Source: Maritimibacter alkaliphilus
GTDB lineage: Bacteria > Pseudomonadota > Alphaproteobacteria > Rhodobacterales > Rhodobacteraceae
Assembly (NCBI RefSeq): GCF_019801605.1
Contig: NZ_JAHVIT010000002.1
Span: 682,001 to 746,000, forward strand
Length of the DNA: 64,000 nt
Reading direction: 5' to 3'
Position 1 is the first letter of the stretch. Every line of letters begins with the position of its first letter. Below the pieces are notes generated by a model. That model did no database searches, was not told the DNA's origin, and saw only the letters and a program-made list of their open reading frames with translations. Below are positions 34,946 through 42,531 of the stretch, in pieces. The position numbers and the translations under genes are program-made.

Positions 34946-35455
34946 ATGGCCGTCCTGCCGATCCTTGCGTGGCCCGATCCCCGGCTGGCCCGGACCTGCA
35001 CCCCGCTGGAGCACGGCGAGGACGTGACCGCCCTCGTGGCCGACATGTTCGACACGATGTATGCCGCGCCGGGCCGGGGCCTTGCCGGGCCGCAGGTCGG
35101 CGTGATGAAACGCCTCTTCGTCATCGACGTGACGTGGAAGGAGGGCGACAGGAGCCCCGTCGCCTGTCTCAACCCCGAGATCGTCGCCGCCTCCGGGGAG
35201 CTGTCGACCGCGCAGGAGGCCTGCCTCTCGATCCGCGGCGTGGCGATGCCGGTGGCGCGGCCCGCACGGATCACCCTGCGCTGGTGGGATGCCGCCTGGC
35301 AGATGCACCAGCAGGAGATGACCGGGGCATGGGCCACCTGCGCCCAGCATGAACTGGATCACCTGGACGGCACCGTGATCTTCGACCGCGTGGGGGCAGA
35401 GCTGCGCGCCGGACTGGAAGCCGATTACGCCGCCGCCAAGGAGGCCTCTGCATGA
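34946..35455 (+). CDS. def: peptide deformylase paralogue, second copy
   Basis: 169 aa. The motifs are modified: [10 protein letters not shown] for GxGLAAPQ, EACLS (91-95) for EGCLS, and HELDH (135-139) kept. The Cys, both His ligands and the Glu remain, so it may be active, but the Gly-to-Ala change in motif 2 is unusual and substrate use may differ. ATG 34946 follows the first def by 2 bp, and the stop overlaps the third def as ATGA, showing translational coupling. Confidence 0.9.
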   Translation: MAVLPILAWPDPRLARTCTPLEHGEDVTALVADMFDTMYAAPGRGLAGPQVGVMKRLFVIDVTWKEGDRSPVACLNPEIVAASGELSTAQEACLSIRGVAMPVARPARITLRWWDAAWQMHQQEMTGAWATCAQHELDHLDGTVIFDRVGAELRAGLEADYAAAKEASA

Positions 35456-35949
35456 CCGCCCGCCGCTGTATCCCCTGGCCCGATGCCCGCCTGCGCACCG
35501 CTGCCGAAGACGTGACCGAGATCGACGACGAGGTGCGCGCGATCTGGGACGACATGATCGACACGATGGAGGCGATGCCCGGCGTCGGCCTGGCCGCCGT
35601 GCAGATCGGCGTGATGCGTCGCCTCGCCGTGGTCGATGCCTCCGAGGAGCGCGGCAAGGTCGTGCGGATGGCCAACCCCGAGGTGCTCCATGCCTCGGTC
35701 CAGTTGCGCCCGCACGAGGAGGCCAGCCCGAACCTGCCCGGCGTCTCGGCCCGGATCGAGCGGCCCCGTGCCGTGACGGTGCGCTTCCTGAACGCGGCGG
35801 GCGAGGTCGAGGAGAAGGATTTCGTCGGCCTCTGGGCGACCTCGGTCCAGCACCAGATCGACCACCTCGCGGGCAAGATGTACTTCGACCGGCTGTCGAA
35901 GCTGAAACGCGACATGCTGCTGCGCAAGGCCAAGCGCCTCAAGAACTGA
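35452..35949 (+). CDS. peptide deformylase-like protein with degenerate active site, third copy
   Basis: 165 aa with the deformylase fold but a broken active site: motif 1 GVGLAAVQI (44-52) is partly kept, motif 2 reads EEASPN, which lacks the metal-binding Cys, and motif 3 reads HQIDH (134-138), where Gln replaces the catalytic Glu. It should therefore not deformylate. The frame is intact and the protein otherwise well conserved, so it is more likely a regulator or partner than a decaying gene; that is inference. It overlaps the second def by ATGA and is 83 bp upstream of fmt. Confidence 0.88.
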   Translation: MTARRCIPWPDARLRTAAEDVTEIDDEVRAIWDDMIDTMEAMPGVGLAAVQIGVMRRLAVVDASEERGKVVRMANPEVLHASVQLRPHEEASPNLPGVSARIERPRAVTVRFLNAAGEVEEKDFVGLWATSVQHQIDHLAGKMYFDRLSKLKRDMLLRKAKRLKN

Positions 35950-36032
35950 GCGGCTGCCTGAGCGGCCACCTCGGTGGCCGGCCCGCGGAACTGCGCGGCC
36001 ACGGGCGCCACACGCACGGAAAGGGACACGCG

Positions 36033-36950
36033 ATGCGGATCATCTTCATGGGCACGCCCGATTTCTCGGTTCCCGTACTGGAGGCGCTGGTCGGCGCCGG
36101 TCACGAGATCGCCGCGGTCTATTGCCAGCCGCCGCGCCGCGCTGGTCGCGGCAAGAAGGAAACGCCCACGCCCGTCCATGCCCGGGCCGCCGAACTGGGG
36201 CTGGAGGTGCGCCACCCCGTCCGCCTGAAGGGCGCCGAGGAGCAGGCGGAGTTTGCCGCGCTTCAGGCTGATGTGGCCGTCGTGGTGGCCTATGGTCTGA
36301 TCCTGCCGCAGGCGGTGCTGGACGCGCCGCGGCTTGGCTGCCTCAACATCCATGCCTCGCTGCTGCCCCGCTGGCGCGGCGCCGCGCCGATCCACCGGGC
36401 GATCATGGCGGGTGATGCCGAAACGGGCGTCTGCATCATGCAGATGGAGGCCGGGCTTGACACCGGGCCGGTGCTCCTGCGCAAGGCGGTTGAAATCGGC
36501 ACGGAGGAAACCACGGCAGAGCTGCACGACCGGCTCTCGGCGCTCGGCGCCGGGGCGATCCTCGAGGCGCTCGGCCGGATCGATAGCCTGACGCCCGAGG
36601 TCCAGCCCGAGGAGGGCGTGACCTACGCCAGCAAGATCGACAAGGCCGAGGCGCGGATCGACTGGACCCGCGACGGGGCCGAGATCGACCGGCTGATCCG
36701 CGGCCTCTCGCCCTTCCCGGGGGCGTGGTGCGACTGGGAGGGGGAGCGGCTGAAGCTGCTGGCCTCCCGGGTCGCAGACGGCTCCGGCACGCCGGGCACC
36801 GTGGTCTCTGCCGGTGATACGGGCCTCGTGGTGGCCTGTGGCTCGGGCGCCGTGGCCGTGACCCGCGCGCAGCGCGCAGGCCGCGGGGCGCAGGAAATCG
36901 GGGAGTTCCTGCGCGGATCGCAGATCGCACCGGGCGGCACGCTGGCCTGA
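36033..36950 (+). CDS. fmt: methionyl-tRNA formyltransferase
   Basis: 305 aa. Formylates initiator Met-tRNA using 10-formyl-tetrahydrofolate. Seen: the opening [16 protein letters not shown], the folate-site signature [20 protein letters not shown] with catalytic Asn and His, and a [11 protein letters not shown] segment; the C-terminal OB-like domain is complete. It follows three deformylase genes, the usual def-fmt arrangement in which the formyl group is added and later removed. GGAAAGGGACACGCG precedes ATG 36033. Confidence 0.97.
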   Translation: MRIIFMGTPDFSVPVLEALVGAGHEIAAVYCQPPRRAGRGKKETPTPVHARAAELGLEVRHPVRLKGAEEQAEFAALQADVAVVVAYGLILPQAVLDAPRLGCLNIHASLLPRWRGAAPIHRAIMAGDAETGVCIMQMEAGLDTGPVLLRKAVEIGTEETTAELHDRLSALGAGAILEALGRIDSLTPEVQPEEGVTYASKIDKAEARIDWTRDGAEIDRLIRGLSPFPGAWCDWEGERLKLLASRVADGSGTPGTVVSAGDTGLVVACGSGAVAVTRAQRAGRGAQEIGEFLRGSQIAPGGTLA

Positions 36951-37256
36951 TGGGCGGTTGCTTGGCGGGGTGAGGCCTGCCGGGTGGGGCCTGACGGACG
37001 GGGCGTGATCGACGGGGGCCCGATGGGCAACGTCCAGACAGGTGTCCTGAGGAGGTGACCGACGCGGCCGGATTGGAGGCCTTCCAAGCGCATTACGCTG
37101 ACGAGACAGCGCCCGTCCCCCCTGAGAGTGCGCGCCCTCCAGACTGCGCCTCCCGCATCTGCGCCGGTCGGGACGCTCCGTCGCGCCGGGCCTCGCGGGG
37201 TTGCGCGTCGGCGTCCTCTGGGGAATGCTGGACCCGTCAACGAGGGAGACACGCAG
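36951..37256. other. intergenic region with no supported gene
   Basis: 306 bp between fmt and the small GlsB-like gene. It is GC-rich with repeated CCTGACGG/GGGG-type words. No open frame on either strand has a credible start signal, and I see no strong hairpin. It probably holds the promoter of the membrane-protein pair that follows. Confidence 0.4.
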
Positions 37257-37493
37257 ATGGCCATCGTCTGGTTGCTGATCATCGGGGCTGCGGCCGGGTT
37301 CTTTGCCACGCGGATCATGAACATTCAGGCCAACGTCGTCACCACGGTCGTCATCGGCATCGGGGGCGCGCTGATCGGCGGGCTGGTGGTGCGGATGCTG
37401 CTGACCGCCATGGGGATGCTCGGCGGGCTGATCGGGGCCGTGCTGGGCGCGATTGTGCTGATCTGGCTCTGGCAAACCTACATCGGGCGCTGA
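37257..37493 (+). CDS. GlsB/YeaQ/YmgE-type small membrane protein
   Basis: 78 aa with three hydrophobic segments and Gly-rich helices (IIGAAAGFFATRIM, VVIGIGGALIGGLV, GGLIGAVLGAIVLIWLW), matching the transglycosylase-associated / stress-response family, whose role is poorly known. ATG 37257 has GAGGGAG upstream, and the 43-residue longer frame is rejected. It is 3 bp upstream of the next membrane gene, so the two are probably co-expressed. Confidence 0.8.
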   Translation: MAIVWLLIIGAAAGFFATRIMNIQANVVTTVVIGIGGALIGGLVVRMLLTAMGMLGGLIGAVLGAIVLIWLWQTYIGR

Positions 37494-37496
37494 TCC

Positions 37497-37934
37497 ATGC
37501 TGGCGCAATTCCTGATCGGCTCGGGGCTGACCATCGTCTCGACGATGATCGCGGCGCTTGTCTTCGGTGGGATCAGCTACGTGTTGGGCCGGCTCCGTGG
37601 CTGGCTGGAGCGACCCCCGCACGCGGGCAAGCAGATGCTCATGCTGGCCTTCGGCCTCGTGGGGGCAATGCTGATGATCACCGCCTCGGTCTGGGTCTGG
37701 GCGGCGGCCTACCGCCATCTCGGCATCTTCGAGACGCTGGAGGAGTCGCTCTACTTCTCGCTGGTGGCCTTCACGACACTGGGCTTCGGGGACATCGTGC
37801 TGCCGCAGGAGTGGCGGCTGCTCTCGGGGCTGACCGCGGTCAACGGCATCCTGAACGTCGGCGTCACCTCGGCCATGATCATGAACCTGCTGCGCGAGAT
37901 GCGGCCGAACCGGCCCGGCCCGCGCCTCTTCTGA
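37497..37934 (+). CDS. two-transmembrane potassium channel-like protein (Ion_trans_2)
   Basis: 145 aa. Seen: an N-terminal membrane helix, a second at about residues 47-70, a pore region with TTLGFGD (the counterpart of the TVGYGD selectivity filter), and a final helix (LLSGLTAVNGILNVGVTSAMI). This suggests a K+-type channel subunit that assembles as a tetramer. No RCK or ligand-binding domain is present. It lies 3 bp after the GlsB-like gene and converges with rnhA across several hairpins. Confidence 0.78.
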   Translation: MLAQFLIGSGLTIVSTMIAALVFGGISYVLGRLRGWLERPPHAGKQMLMLAFGLVGAMLMITASVWVWAAAYRHLGIFETLEESLYFSLVAFTTLGFGDIVLPQEWRLLSGLTAVNGILNVGVTSAMIMNLLREMRPNRPGPRLF

Positions 37935-37959
37935 TCCTGCGCCACGGCCTCAACCTTGC

Positions 37960-38027
37960 CCGTTTTCTGCGAAGAAAACGGTCCGGAAAATGCGCATTTT
38001 CCGGGTAGGGCCGCGCTGTTGCGGCCC
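37960..38027. repeat. cluster of three hairpins between convergent genes
   Basis: Three dyads stand in a row: an 8-bp stem with 6-nt loop (37960-37981), a perfect 22-bp palindrome, CCGGAAAATGC and its complement (37983-38004), and a 7-bp stem GGGCCGC (38008-38027). They lie between the channel gene and rnhA. The palindrome resembles dispersed palindromes I associate with Rhodobacteraceae intergenic regions. A bidirectional transcription end is the simplest reading. Confidence 0.6.
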
Positions 38028-38041
38028 CGTCGGGCGAGGGA

Positions 38042-38494
38042 TCAGGACTTGAAGGGCGCCATGCCCGCGCGCGCCAACTCGTCGGCGCGTTCGTTCTCGG
38101 GATGGCCGGCGTGGCCCTTGACCCATTTCCACGTCACCGCGTGGCGCTTCTGGGCCTCGTCGAGGCGCTGCCAGAGCTCGGCGTTCTTCACCGGCTTGCG
38201 GTCCTTGGTCTTCCAGCCATTCCGCTTCCAGCCATGGATCCAGCTGGTCACGCCGTTCTTCACGTAGGCGCTGTCGGTCACCACGGTGATCGTCGTGTCC
38301 CGGCCAAGGGCCTCCAGCGCCGAGATCGCCGCCAGAAGTTCCATCCGGTTGTTGGTGGTGTCCGCGTCGCCGCCGTTGAGCTCGCGTTCCTTCAGGACCG
38401 ACTCGCCTTCCTTGGCCTGCAGCAGCACGCCCCAGCCCCCGGGGCCCGGATTTCCGGAACAGGCGCCATCGGTATAGGCGTAGAACTCAGGCAT
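38042..38494 (-). CDS. rnhA: ribonuclease HI
   Basis: 150 aa. Cuts the RNA strand of RNA-DNA hybrids. Seen: [16 protein letters not shown] with the first Asp, [13 protein letters not shown] with Glu, [11 protein letters not shown] with the second Asp, and the basic segment [14 protein letters not shown] that binds the hybrid, ending NERADELA with the last acidic ligand. It is complete and of normal length. It lies 15 bp downstream of the methyltransferase gene and probably shares a transcript with ispH. Confidence 0.97.
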   Translation of the reverse strand: MPEFYAYTDGACSGNPGPGGWGVLLQAKEGESVLKERELNGGDADTTNNRMELLAAISALEALGRDTTITVVTDSAYVKNGVTSWIHGWKRNGWKTKDRKPVKNAELWQRLDEAQKRHAVTWKWVKGHAGHPENERADELARAGMAPFKS

Positions 38495-38509
38495 GATGTC
38501 TCCGATCCG

Positions 38510-39106
38510 TCAGGTCGCGCGGGCGGTCAGGAAACACCATGCGAAGCCGGCCTCGTCAAGCCCGGTTCCGGTGCCCGTCCTGGTGCCCGTGACGGCAAAG
38601 CCCGCGGCGATCACCAGCTCGGCCAGCTCCTCCTCGCCGTAGTAGGCGTAGAACCGGCCAAGGGTATCGCGGGCCTCGCCTTCGCCCATCTTCATGCCGA
38701 GGTGCAGCAGGCCGCCGTCCTTCAGCGCGCGCCGGATGCGGGCGAGGTGGCCGGGGAACTCCGCCTTGGGGGCGTGGAGCAGCGAGAAGTTCGCCCAGAC
38801 GGCGTCATAGGCCGCCTCCGCCGCGAGATCCGAGAACGCGGCCTGCCGGGCCAGAAGCCCGTATTCGCGGGCCGCATGGGCAACCATTTCGGCGGAGGCA
38901 TCGACCGGATCGGGGGAGAGGCCCGCCCGTGCCATGGCGGCAGAGAAATGCCCCGGCCCGCAGCCGAGGTCGAGCACCCGCGCCCCGGGGGGCAGCGCGT
39001 CGATCATCGCCTGCAGGGCGGCGCTTTCACTGGGTTCGCCCTGCGCCCGGGCGGCGTAGCGCGCCGTCTGGCTGTCGTAGACATCGAGGGTCTGACGATC
39101 GGCCAT
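38510..39106 (-). CDS. class I SAM-dependent methyltransferase
   Basis: 198 aa. Seen: SAM motif I VLDLGCGPGHFS and the post-I acidic region PVDASAEMV, then WANFSLLHAPKAEFPGHL in motif IV position. It is small-molecule methyltransferase-like (Methyltransf_11/25 type); the substrate is unknown. It sits 12 bp downstream of ispH and 15 bp upstream of rnhA, all on the minus strand, an arrangement seen in related genomes without a known functional link. Confidence 0.85.
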   Translation of the reverse strand: MADRQTLDVYDSQTARYAARAQGEPSESAALQAMIDALPPGARVLDLGCGPGHFSAAMARAGLSPDPVDASAEMVAHAAREYGLLARQAAFSDLAAEAAYDAVWANFSLLHAPKAEFPGHLARIRRALKDGGLLHLGMKMGEGEARDTLGRFYAYYGEEELAELVIAAGFAVTGTRTGTGTGLDEAGFAWCFLTARAT

Positions 39107-39118
39107 GGCGCGCTCCTC

Positions 39119-40072
39119 TCAGGCCGGGACCCGCAGGACGCGGGGCACCTTGAATTCGACGTTTTCCTGCGCCGTCTCGACCAGCTCCTGCGTAACATCG
39201 TAGCGGTCGGAAAGCGCGGCGATGACCTCGTCCACCAACACCTCGGGGGCGGAGGCCCCGGCGGTGATGCCGATGGCGCGGATGCCCTCCAGCGCGCGCC
39301 AGTCGATGTCACCCGCACGCTGTACCAGCTGGGCATAGCCGCAGCCATTGCGCGCCGCGACCTCGACGAGGCGGCGGGAGTTCGAGGAGTTGGGCGCGCC
39401 CACCACAAGCATCGCGTCGATCTTGCCGGACATGGCCTTCACGGCCTCCTGCCGGTTGGTGGTGGCGTAGCAGATGTCTTCCTTGTGCGGGCCCACGATG
39501 GCCGGGAAGCGCGCCTGTAGCGCGGCCACGATCCCCTTGGTGTCATCCACCGACAGCGTGGTCTGGGTGACGAAGGCCAGCTGCGCCGGATCGCGCACGT
39601 CGAGCGTGGCCACGTCGGCCTCGGTCTCCACCAGCAGCACCTCGCCCTGCGGCAGCTGGCCCATGGTGCCGATCGTCTCGGGGTGGCCGGCATGGCCGAT
39701 CATGACGATCTGGAGGCCGTTCTCATGGTGCCGCTCGGCCTCGATATGGACCTTGGAAACGAGGGGGCAGGTGGCGTCGACATAGATCATCTCGCGGCGG
39801 GCGGCCTCGGCCGGGACGGCCTTGGGCACGCCATGGGCCGAGAAGATCACCGGCCGGTCGTCGGGGCAGTCGTCCAGCTCCTCGACGAAGACCGCGCCCT
39901 TGTCGCGCAGCCCGTCCACGACGAACTTGTTGTGCACGATCTCATGGCGGACATAGACCGGCGCGCCCCATTTCTGCAGCGCCATCTCGACGATCTTGAT
40001 CGCGCGGTCGACGCCGGCGCAGAAGCCGCGCGGGGCGGCGAGGTAGAGGGTGAGGGGCGGTTTCTGGGTCAT
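39119..40072 (-). CDS. ispH: 4-hydroxy-3-methylbut-2-enyl diphosphate reductase
   Basis: 317 aa. Last enzyme of the methylerythritol phosphate isoprenoid pathway; makes IPP and DMAPP with a [4Fe-4S] centre. Seen: [13 protein letters not shown] with the first cluster Cys, [21 protein letters not shown] with the second Cys, IGHAGHPET, and the region [11 protein letters not shown] with the third Cys, plus [10 protein letters not shown] near the end. All expected ligands are present. It is the first gene of an ispH-methyltransferase-rnhA group. Confidence 0.97.
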   Translation of the reverse strand: MTQKPPLTLYLAAPRGFCAGVDRAIKIVEMALQKWGAPVYVRHEIVHNKFVVDGLRDKGAVFVEELDDCPDDRPVIFSAHGVPKAVPAEAARREMIYVDATCPLVSKVHIEAERHHENGLQIVMIGHAGHPETIGTMGQLPQGEVLLVETEADVATLDVRDPAQLAFVTQTTLSVDDTKGIVAALQARFPAIVGPHKEDICYATTNRQEAVKAMSGKIDAMLVVGAPNSSNSRRLVEVAARNGCGYAQLVQRAGDIDWRALEGIRAIGITAGASAPEVLVDEVIAALSDRYDVTQELVETAQENVEFKVPRVLRVPA

Positions 40073-40132
40073 CGGTCCTGTTTCCGGTGCGTCCCGGGGC
40101 GGGATCCTGCGGGTCTGTCCCGGATCTAAGGG

Positions 40133-40594
40133 TCACACCCCGGCGAGTAAAGAGGCGGTGCCGAAGAGCTGCGCCGTGAGCGCCGCCAGCAGGATGTAGC
40201 GCAGGGTCTTCGCCAGTCCGACGAGCGTCAGGAAAAGCCAGAGCGGCGTGCGCATGATCCCCGCGATCACGGTGATCGCATCCCCCAGCGGTGCCCAGGA
40301 CAGCAGCAGCGTCCAGATGCCCCAGCGGCTGTACCACTCCTGCGCGCGGGTCAGCTGCGCCTCGCTCACCGGGAACCAGCGGCGGTGGCGGTAATGCTCG
40401 ATCCCGCGCCCCAAGGCGTAGTTCACGGCAGAGCCCAGCGTGTTGAAGACGCTGGCAACGATGATCAGGGGAACGAGGGGCGCGGTGCCCTGGGTCTGGA
40501 AGGCCGCGAAGACCACCTCTGACTGGAAGGGCAGGAGGGTGGCGGCGCCGAAGGCGGCGAGGGCCATGGTGGCGAGGGCGGCAAGCGGGCTCAT
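40133..40594 (-). CDS. YqaA/DedA-like membrane protein
   Basis: 153 aa with about four hydrophobic segments and the SNARE-associated/DedA-like pattern: PFQSEVVFAAFQ, an internal NTLGSAVNYALGRGIEHY with Gly-rich re-entrant loop, and WAPLGDAITVIAGIMRTP. YqaA proteins are inner-membrane relatives of DedA transporters, with uncertain function. ATG 40594 is acceptable, since the gene starts with a membrane helix. It is 60 bp upstream of ispH; a 189-bp gap with no gene separates it from the NYN gene. Confidence 0.82.
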   Translation of the reverse strand: MSPLAALATMALAAFGAATLLPFQSEVVFAAFQTQGTAPLVPLIIVASVFNTLGSAVNYALGRGIEHYRHRRWFPVSEAQLTRAQEWYSRWGIWTLLLSWAPLGDAITVIAGIMRTPLWLFLTLVGLAKTLRYILLAALTAQLFGTASLLAGV

Positions 40595-40783
40595 GCGCTC
40601 CGACGTGGGCTCGATGGCGCTGTCGTCAAGGTCGGCGCGCGGAGGCCCCGCCTGTCGGGGTGCGGGTCCGGGCTTGTCGCGGGCGGAGTGACGCCCTGAC
40701 AGGCCCCGACGCGCCCCGATGGCGGGACTGTCCGGTTGCCGGCTGTGGATGTCCGGGGCCGGAGGGCCGGCCCGCGGAGGCTG

Positions 40784-41359
40784 TCAGTGGTTCGCGACGG
40801 CGCGCACGCGCTCTTCGTCGTTGTTATGCTCGCGCGGAGGGCGGCCGATCACTTCCTTCAGCTCGTCGAGCTCGATGAAATTGTCGGCCTGGCGGCGCAG
40901 CTCGTCGGCGATCATCGGCGGTTGCGAGCGGATGGTGGAGACCACCGAGACGCGCACGCCCTGACGTTGCAGGCTCTCCACCAGCGGGCGGAAATCCCCG
41001 TCGCCCGAGAAGAGAACGATGTGATCGACGCGCGGGGCGAGTTCCATGGCATCGACGGTCAGTTCGATGTCCATGTTGCCCTTGACCTTACGGCGGCCCT
41101 GGCTGTCGGTGTATTCCTTGGCGGGCTTGGTCACCATGGTGAACCCGTTGTAATGCAGCCAGTCCACCAGCGGCCGGATCGGCGAATATTCGTCGTTCTC
41201 GAGCAGCGCAGTGTAATAGAAGGCTCTCAGCAACTTGCCGCGGCGCATGAATTCCTGGCGCAGAAGCTTGTAGTCGATGTCGAAGCCGAGTGCCTTCGCG
41301 GCAGCGTACAGGTTGGACCCATCGATGAACAGCGCGAGCCGTTCGTCCTTGTAAAACAT
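40784..41359 (-). CDS. NYN-domain (LabA/DUF88-like) protein
   Basis: 191 aa. The NYN domain is PIN-like and usually a metal-dependent RNase. Seen: LALFIDGSNLYAAAK with the first Asp, KGNMDIELTVDAM with the second acidic patch, and LFSGDGDFRPLVESLQ with the last. All core acidic residues are present. ATG 41359 with AAGGTAG upstream is chosen; the longer frame overlaps the divergent folK promoter. The target RNA is unknown. It is divergent from folK. Confidence 0.87.
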   Translation of the reverse strand: MFYKDERLALFIDGSNLYAAAKALGFDIDYKLLRQEFMRRGKLLRAFYYTALLENDEYSPIRPLVDWLHYNGFTMVTKPAKEYTDSQGRRKVKGNMDIELTVDAMELAPRVDHIVLFSGDGDFRPLVESLQRQGVRVSVVSTIRSQPPMIADELRRQADNFIELDELKEVIGRPPREHNNDEERVRAVANH

Positions 41360-41512
41360 AAAACTACCTTTCTGGTCAAAATCCCGCACGCTTGTCCGTG
41401 AGTGTGTGAGTGGTAATGAATTCAGCGGCGGAATAAGGGTGGAAAAATAGAAGTGCTTCACTCTTACCGCAAGAGTGGCGCCCCGTCCAAAAGTATAGGT
41501 TGCAGGAAATTT

Positions 41513-42070
41513 ATGGGAAGTTACCTCGTCGCCTTCGGAGGCAATTTAGATTCCAAAGTCGGGAAACCCCTTGAAACATTGCACGCTACGGTTGATGCGC
41601 TGTCCGTTTTAGGGGTAAATATTCTTAATATAAGCAGATTTTATGCCACTCCATGCTTCCCCGCCGGGGCCGGTCCGGACTACGTCAACGGTGCGCTGGA
41701 GGCCGAATCACCCCTCCAACCCACCGCATTCCTCGCCCTGCTGAACCGCATCGAGGCACAGTTCGGCCGGGTCCGTGCCGGTCGCTGGACCGGGCGCACG
41801 GTCGACCTGGATGTCATTGCCTGCGGTCAGGCGATCCTGCCCGATGCCGCCACGCAGACCCTCTGGCGACGCCTGCCGCCGGACGAGCAGCAGCGACAGA
41901 CCCCGGACCGGCTGATTCTGCCCCACCCGCGCCTGCAGGACAGGGCCTTCGTCCTCGTGCCGCTGATGGACGTCGCACCGCACTGGCGCCACCCGCTTCT
42001 CGGTGCTACGATCTCCGAAATGTGTGCGGATCTGCCCGTGGAGGAGCGGAGATCCGTCGTCCCGCTGTGA
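41513..42070 (+). CDS. folK: 2-amino-4-hydroxy-6-hydroxymethyldihydropteridine diphosphokinase
   Basis: 185 aa. Pyrophosphorylates hydroxymethyldihydropterin in folate synthesis. Seen: the opening YLVAFGGNLDS, the pterin-binding FYATPCFPAGAGPDYVNGA, and the signature RAGRWTGRTVDLDVIA with its Asp pair. Start ATG 41513 is set by AGGAAA and by the family N-terminus, 20 codons into the open frame. It is the first gene of folK-rpoZ-rsh, an order typical of Rhodobacteraceae. Confidence 0.93.
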   Translation: MGSYLVAFGGNLDSKVGKPLETLHATVDALSVLGVNILNISRFYATPCFPAGAGPDYVNGALEAESPLQPTAFLALLNRIEAQFGRVRAGRWTGRTVDLDVIACGQAILPDAATQTLWRRLPPDEQQRQTPDRLILPHPRLQDRAFVLVPLMDVAPHWRHPLLGATISEMCADLPVEERRSVVPL

Positions 42071-42143
42071 CTCTTGCCTTGTCAATAGGCAGCAGGGGCT
42101 TTACACACACATCCTCTAGCCGCCCAAAGACCGGAGTGCCCCC

Positions 42144-42497
42144 ATGGCCCGAGTTACCGTTGAAGATTGTGTCGACAAGGTTCCGAACCGGTTCGAGCTT
42201 GTCCTTCTTGCCGCCCACCGCGCCCGGGAGATCTCCTCCGGTGCCGCGATCACCGTGGACCGCGACAACGACAAGAACCCGGTGGTGAGCCTGCGCGAAA
42301 TCGCAGACGAGACCCAGTCCGCCGACGAGCTGCGCGAGCGTCTGATCGAGGCCAACCAGAGCCAGATCGAGGTCGACGAGCCCGAGGACGACAGCATGGC
42401 CCTGCTCATGGGCGCCGAGGCAGACCGCCCGGCCGAGGACGACATGTCCGAGGAAAAACTGCTGCGCGCCCTGATGGAAGCACAGGGGCAGGGCTGA
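42144..42497 (+). CDS. rpoZ: RNA polymerase omega subunit
   Basis: 117 aa. Assists assembly of RNA polymerase and, in many proteobacteria, forms part of a ppGpp site. Seen: the conserved [20 protein letters not shown] and [12 protein letters not shown] with the K-to-R change common in alphaproteobacteria, and a long acidic C-terminus. It lies just upstream of the ppGpp synthetase/hydrolase gene (34-bp gap), a conserved link with functional sense because its product is a ppGpp target. Confidence 0.96.
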   Translation: MARVTVEDCVDKVPNRFELVLLAAHRAREISSGAAITVDRDNDKNPVVSLREIADETQSADELRERLIEANQSQIEVDEPEDDSMALLMGAEADRPAEDDMSEEKLLRALMEAQGQG

Positions 42498-42531
42498 CAG
42501 GGTCAGCGTCTCAGGGGAAAGGCGCAGTAAG

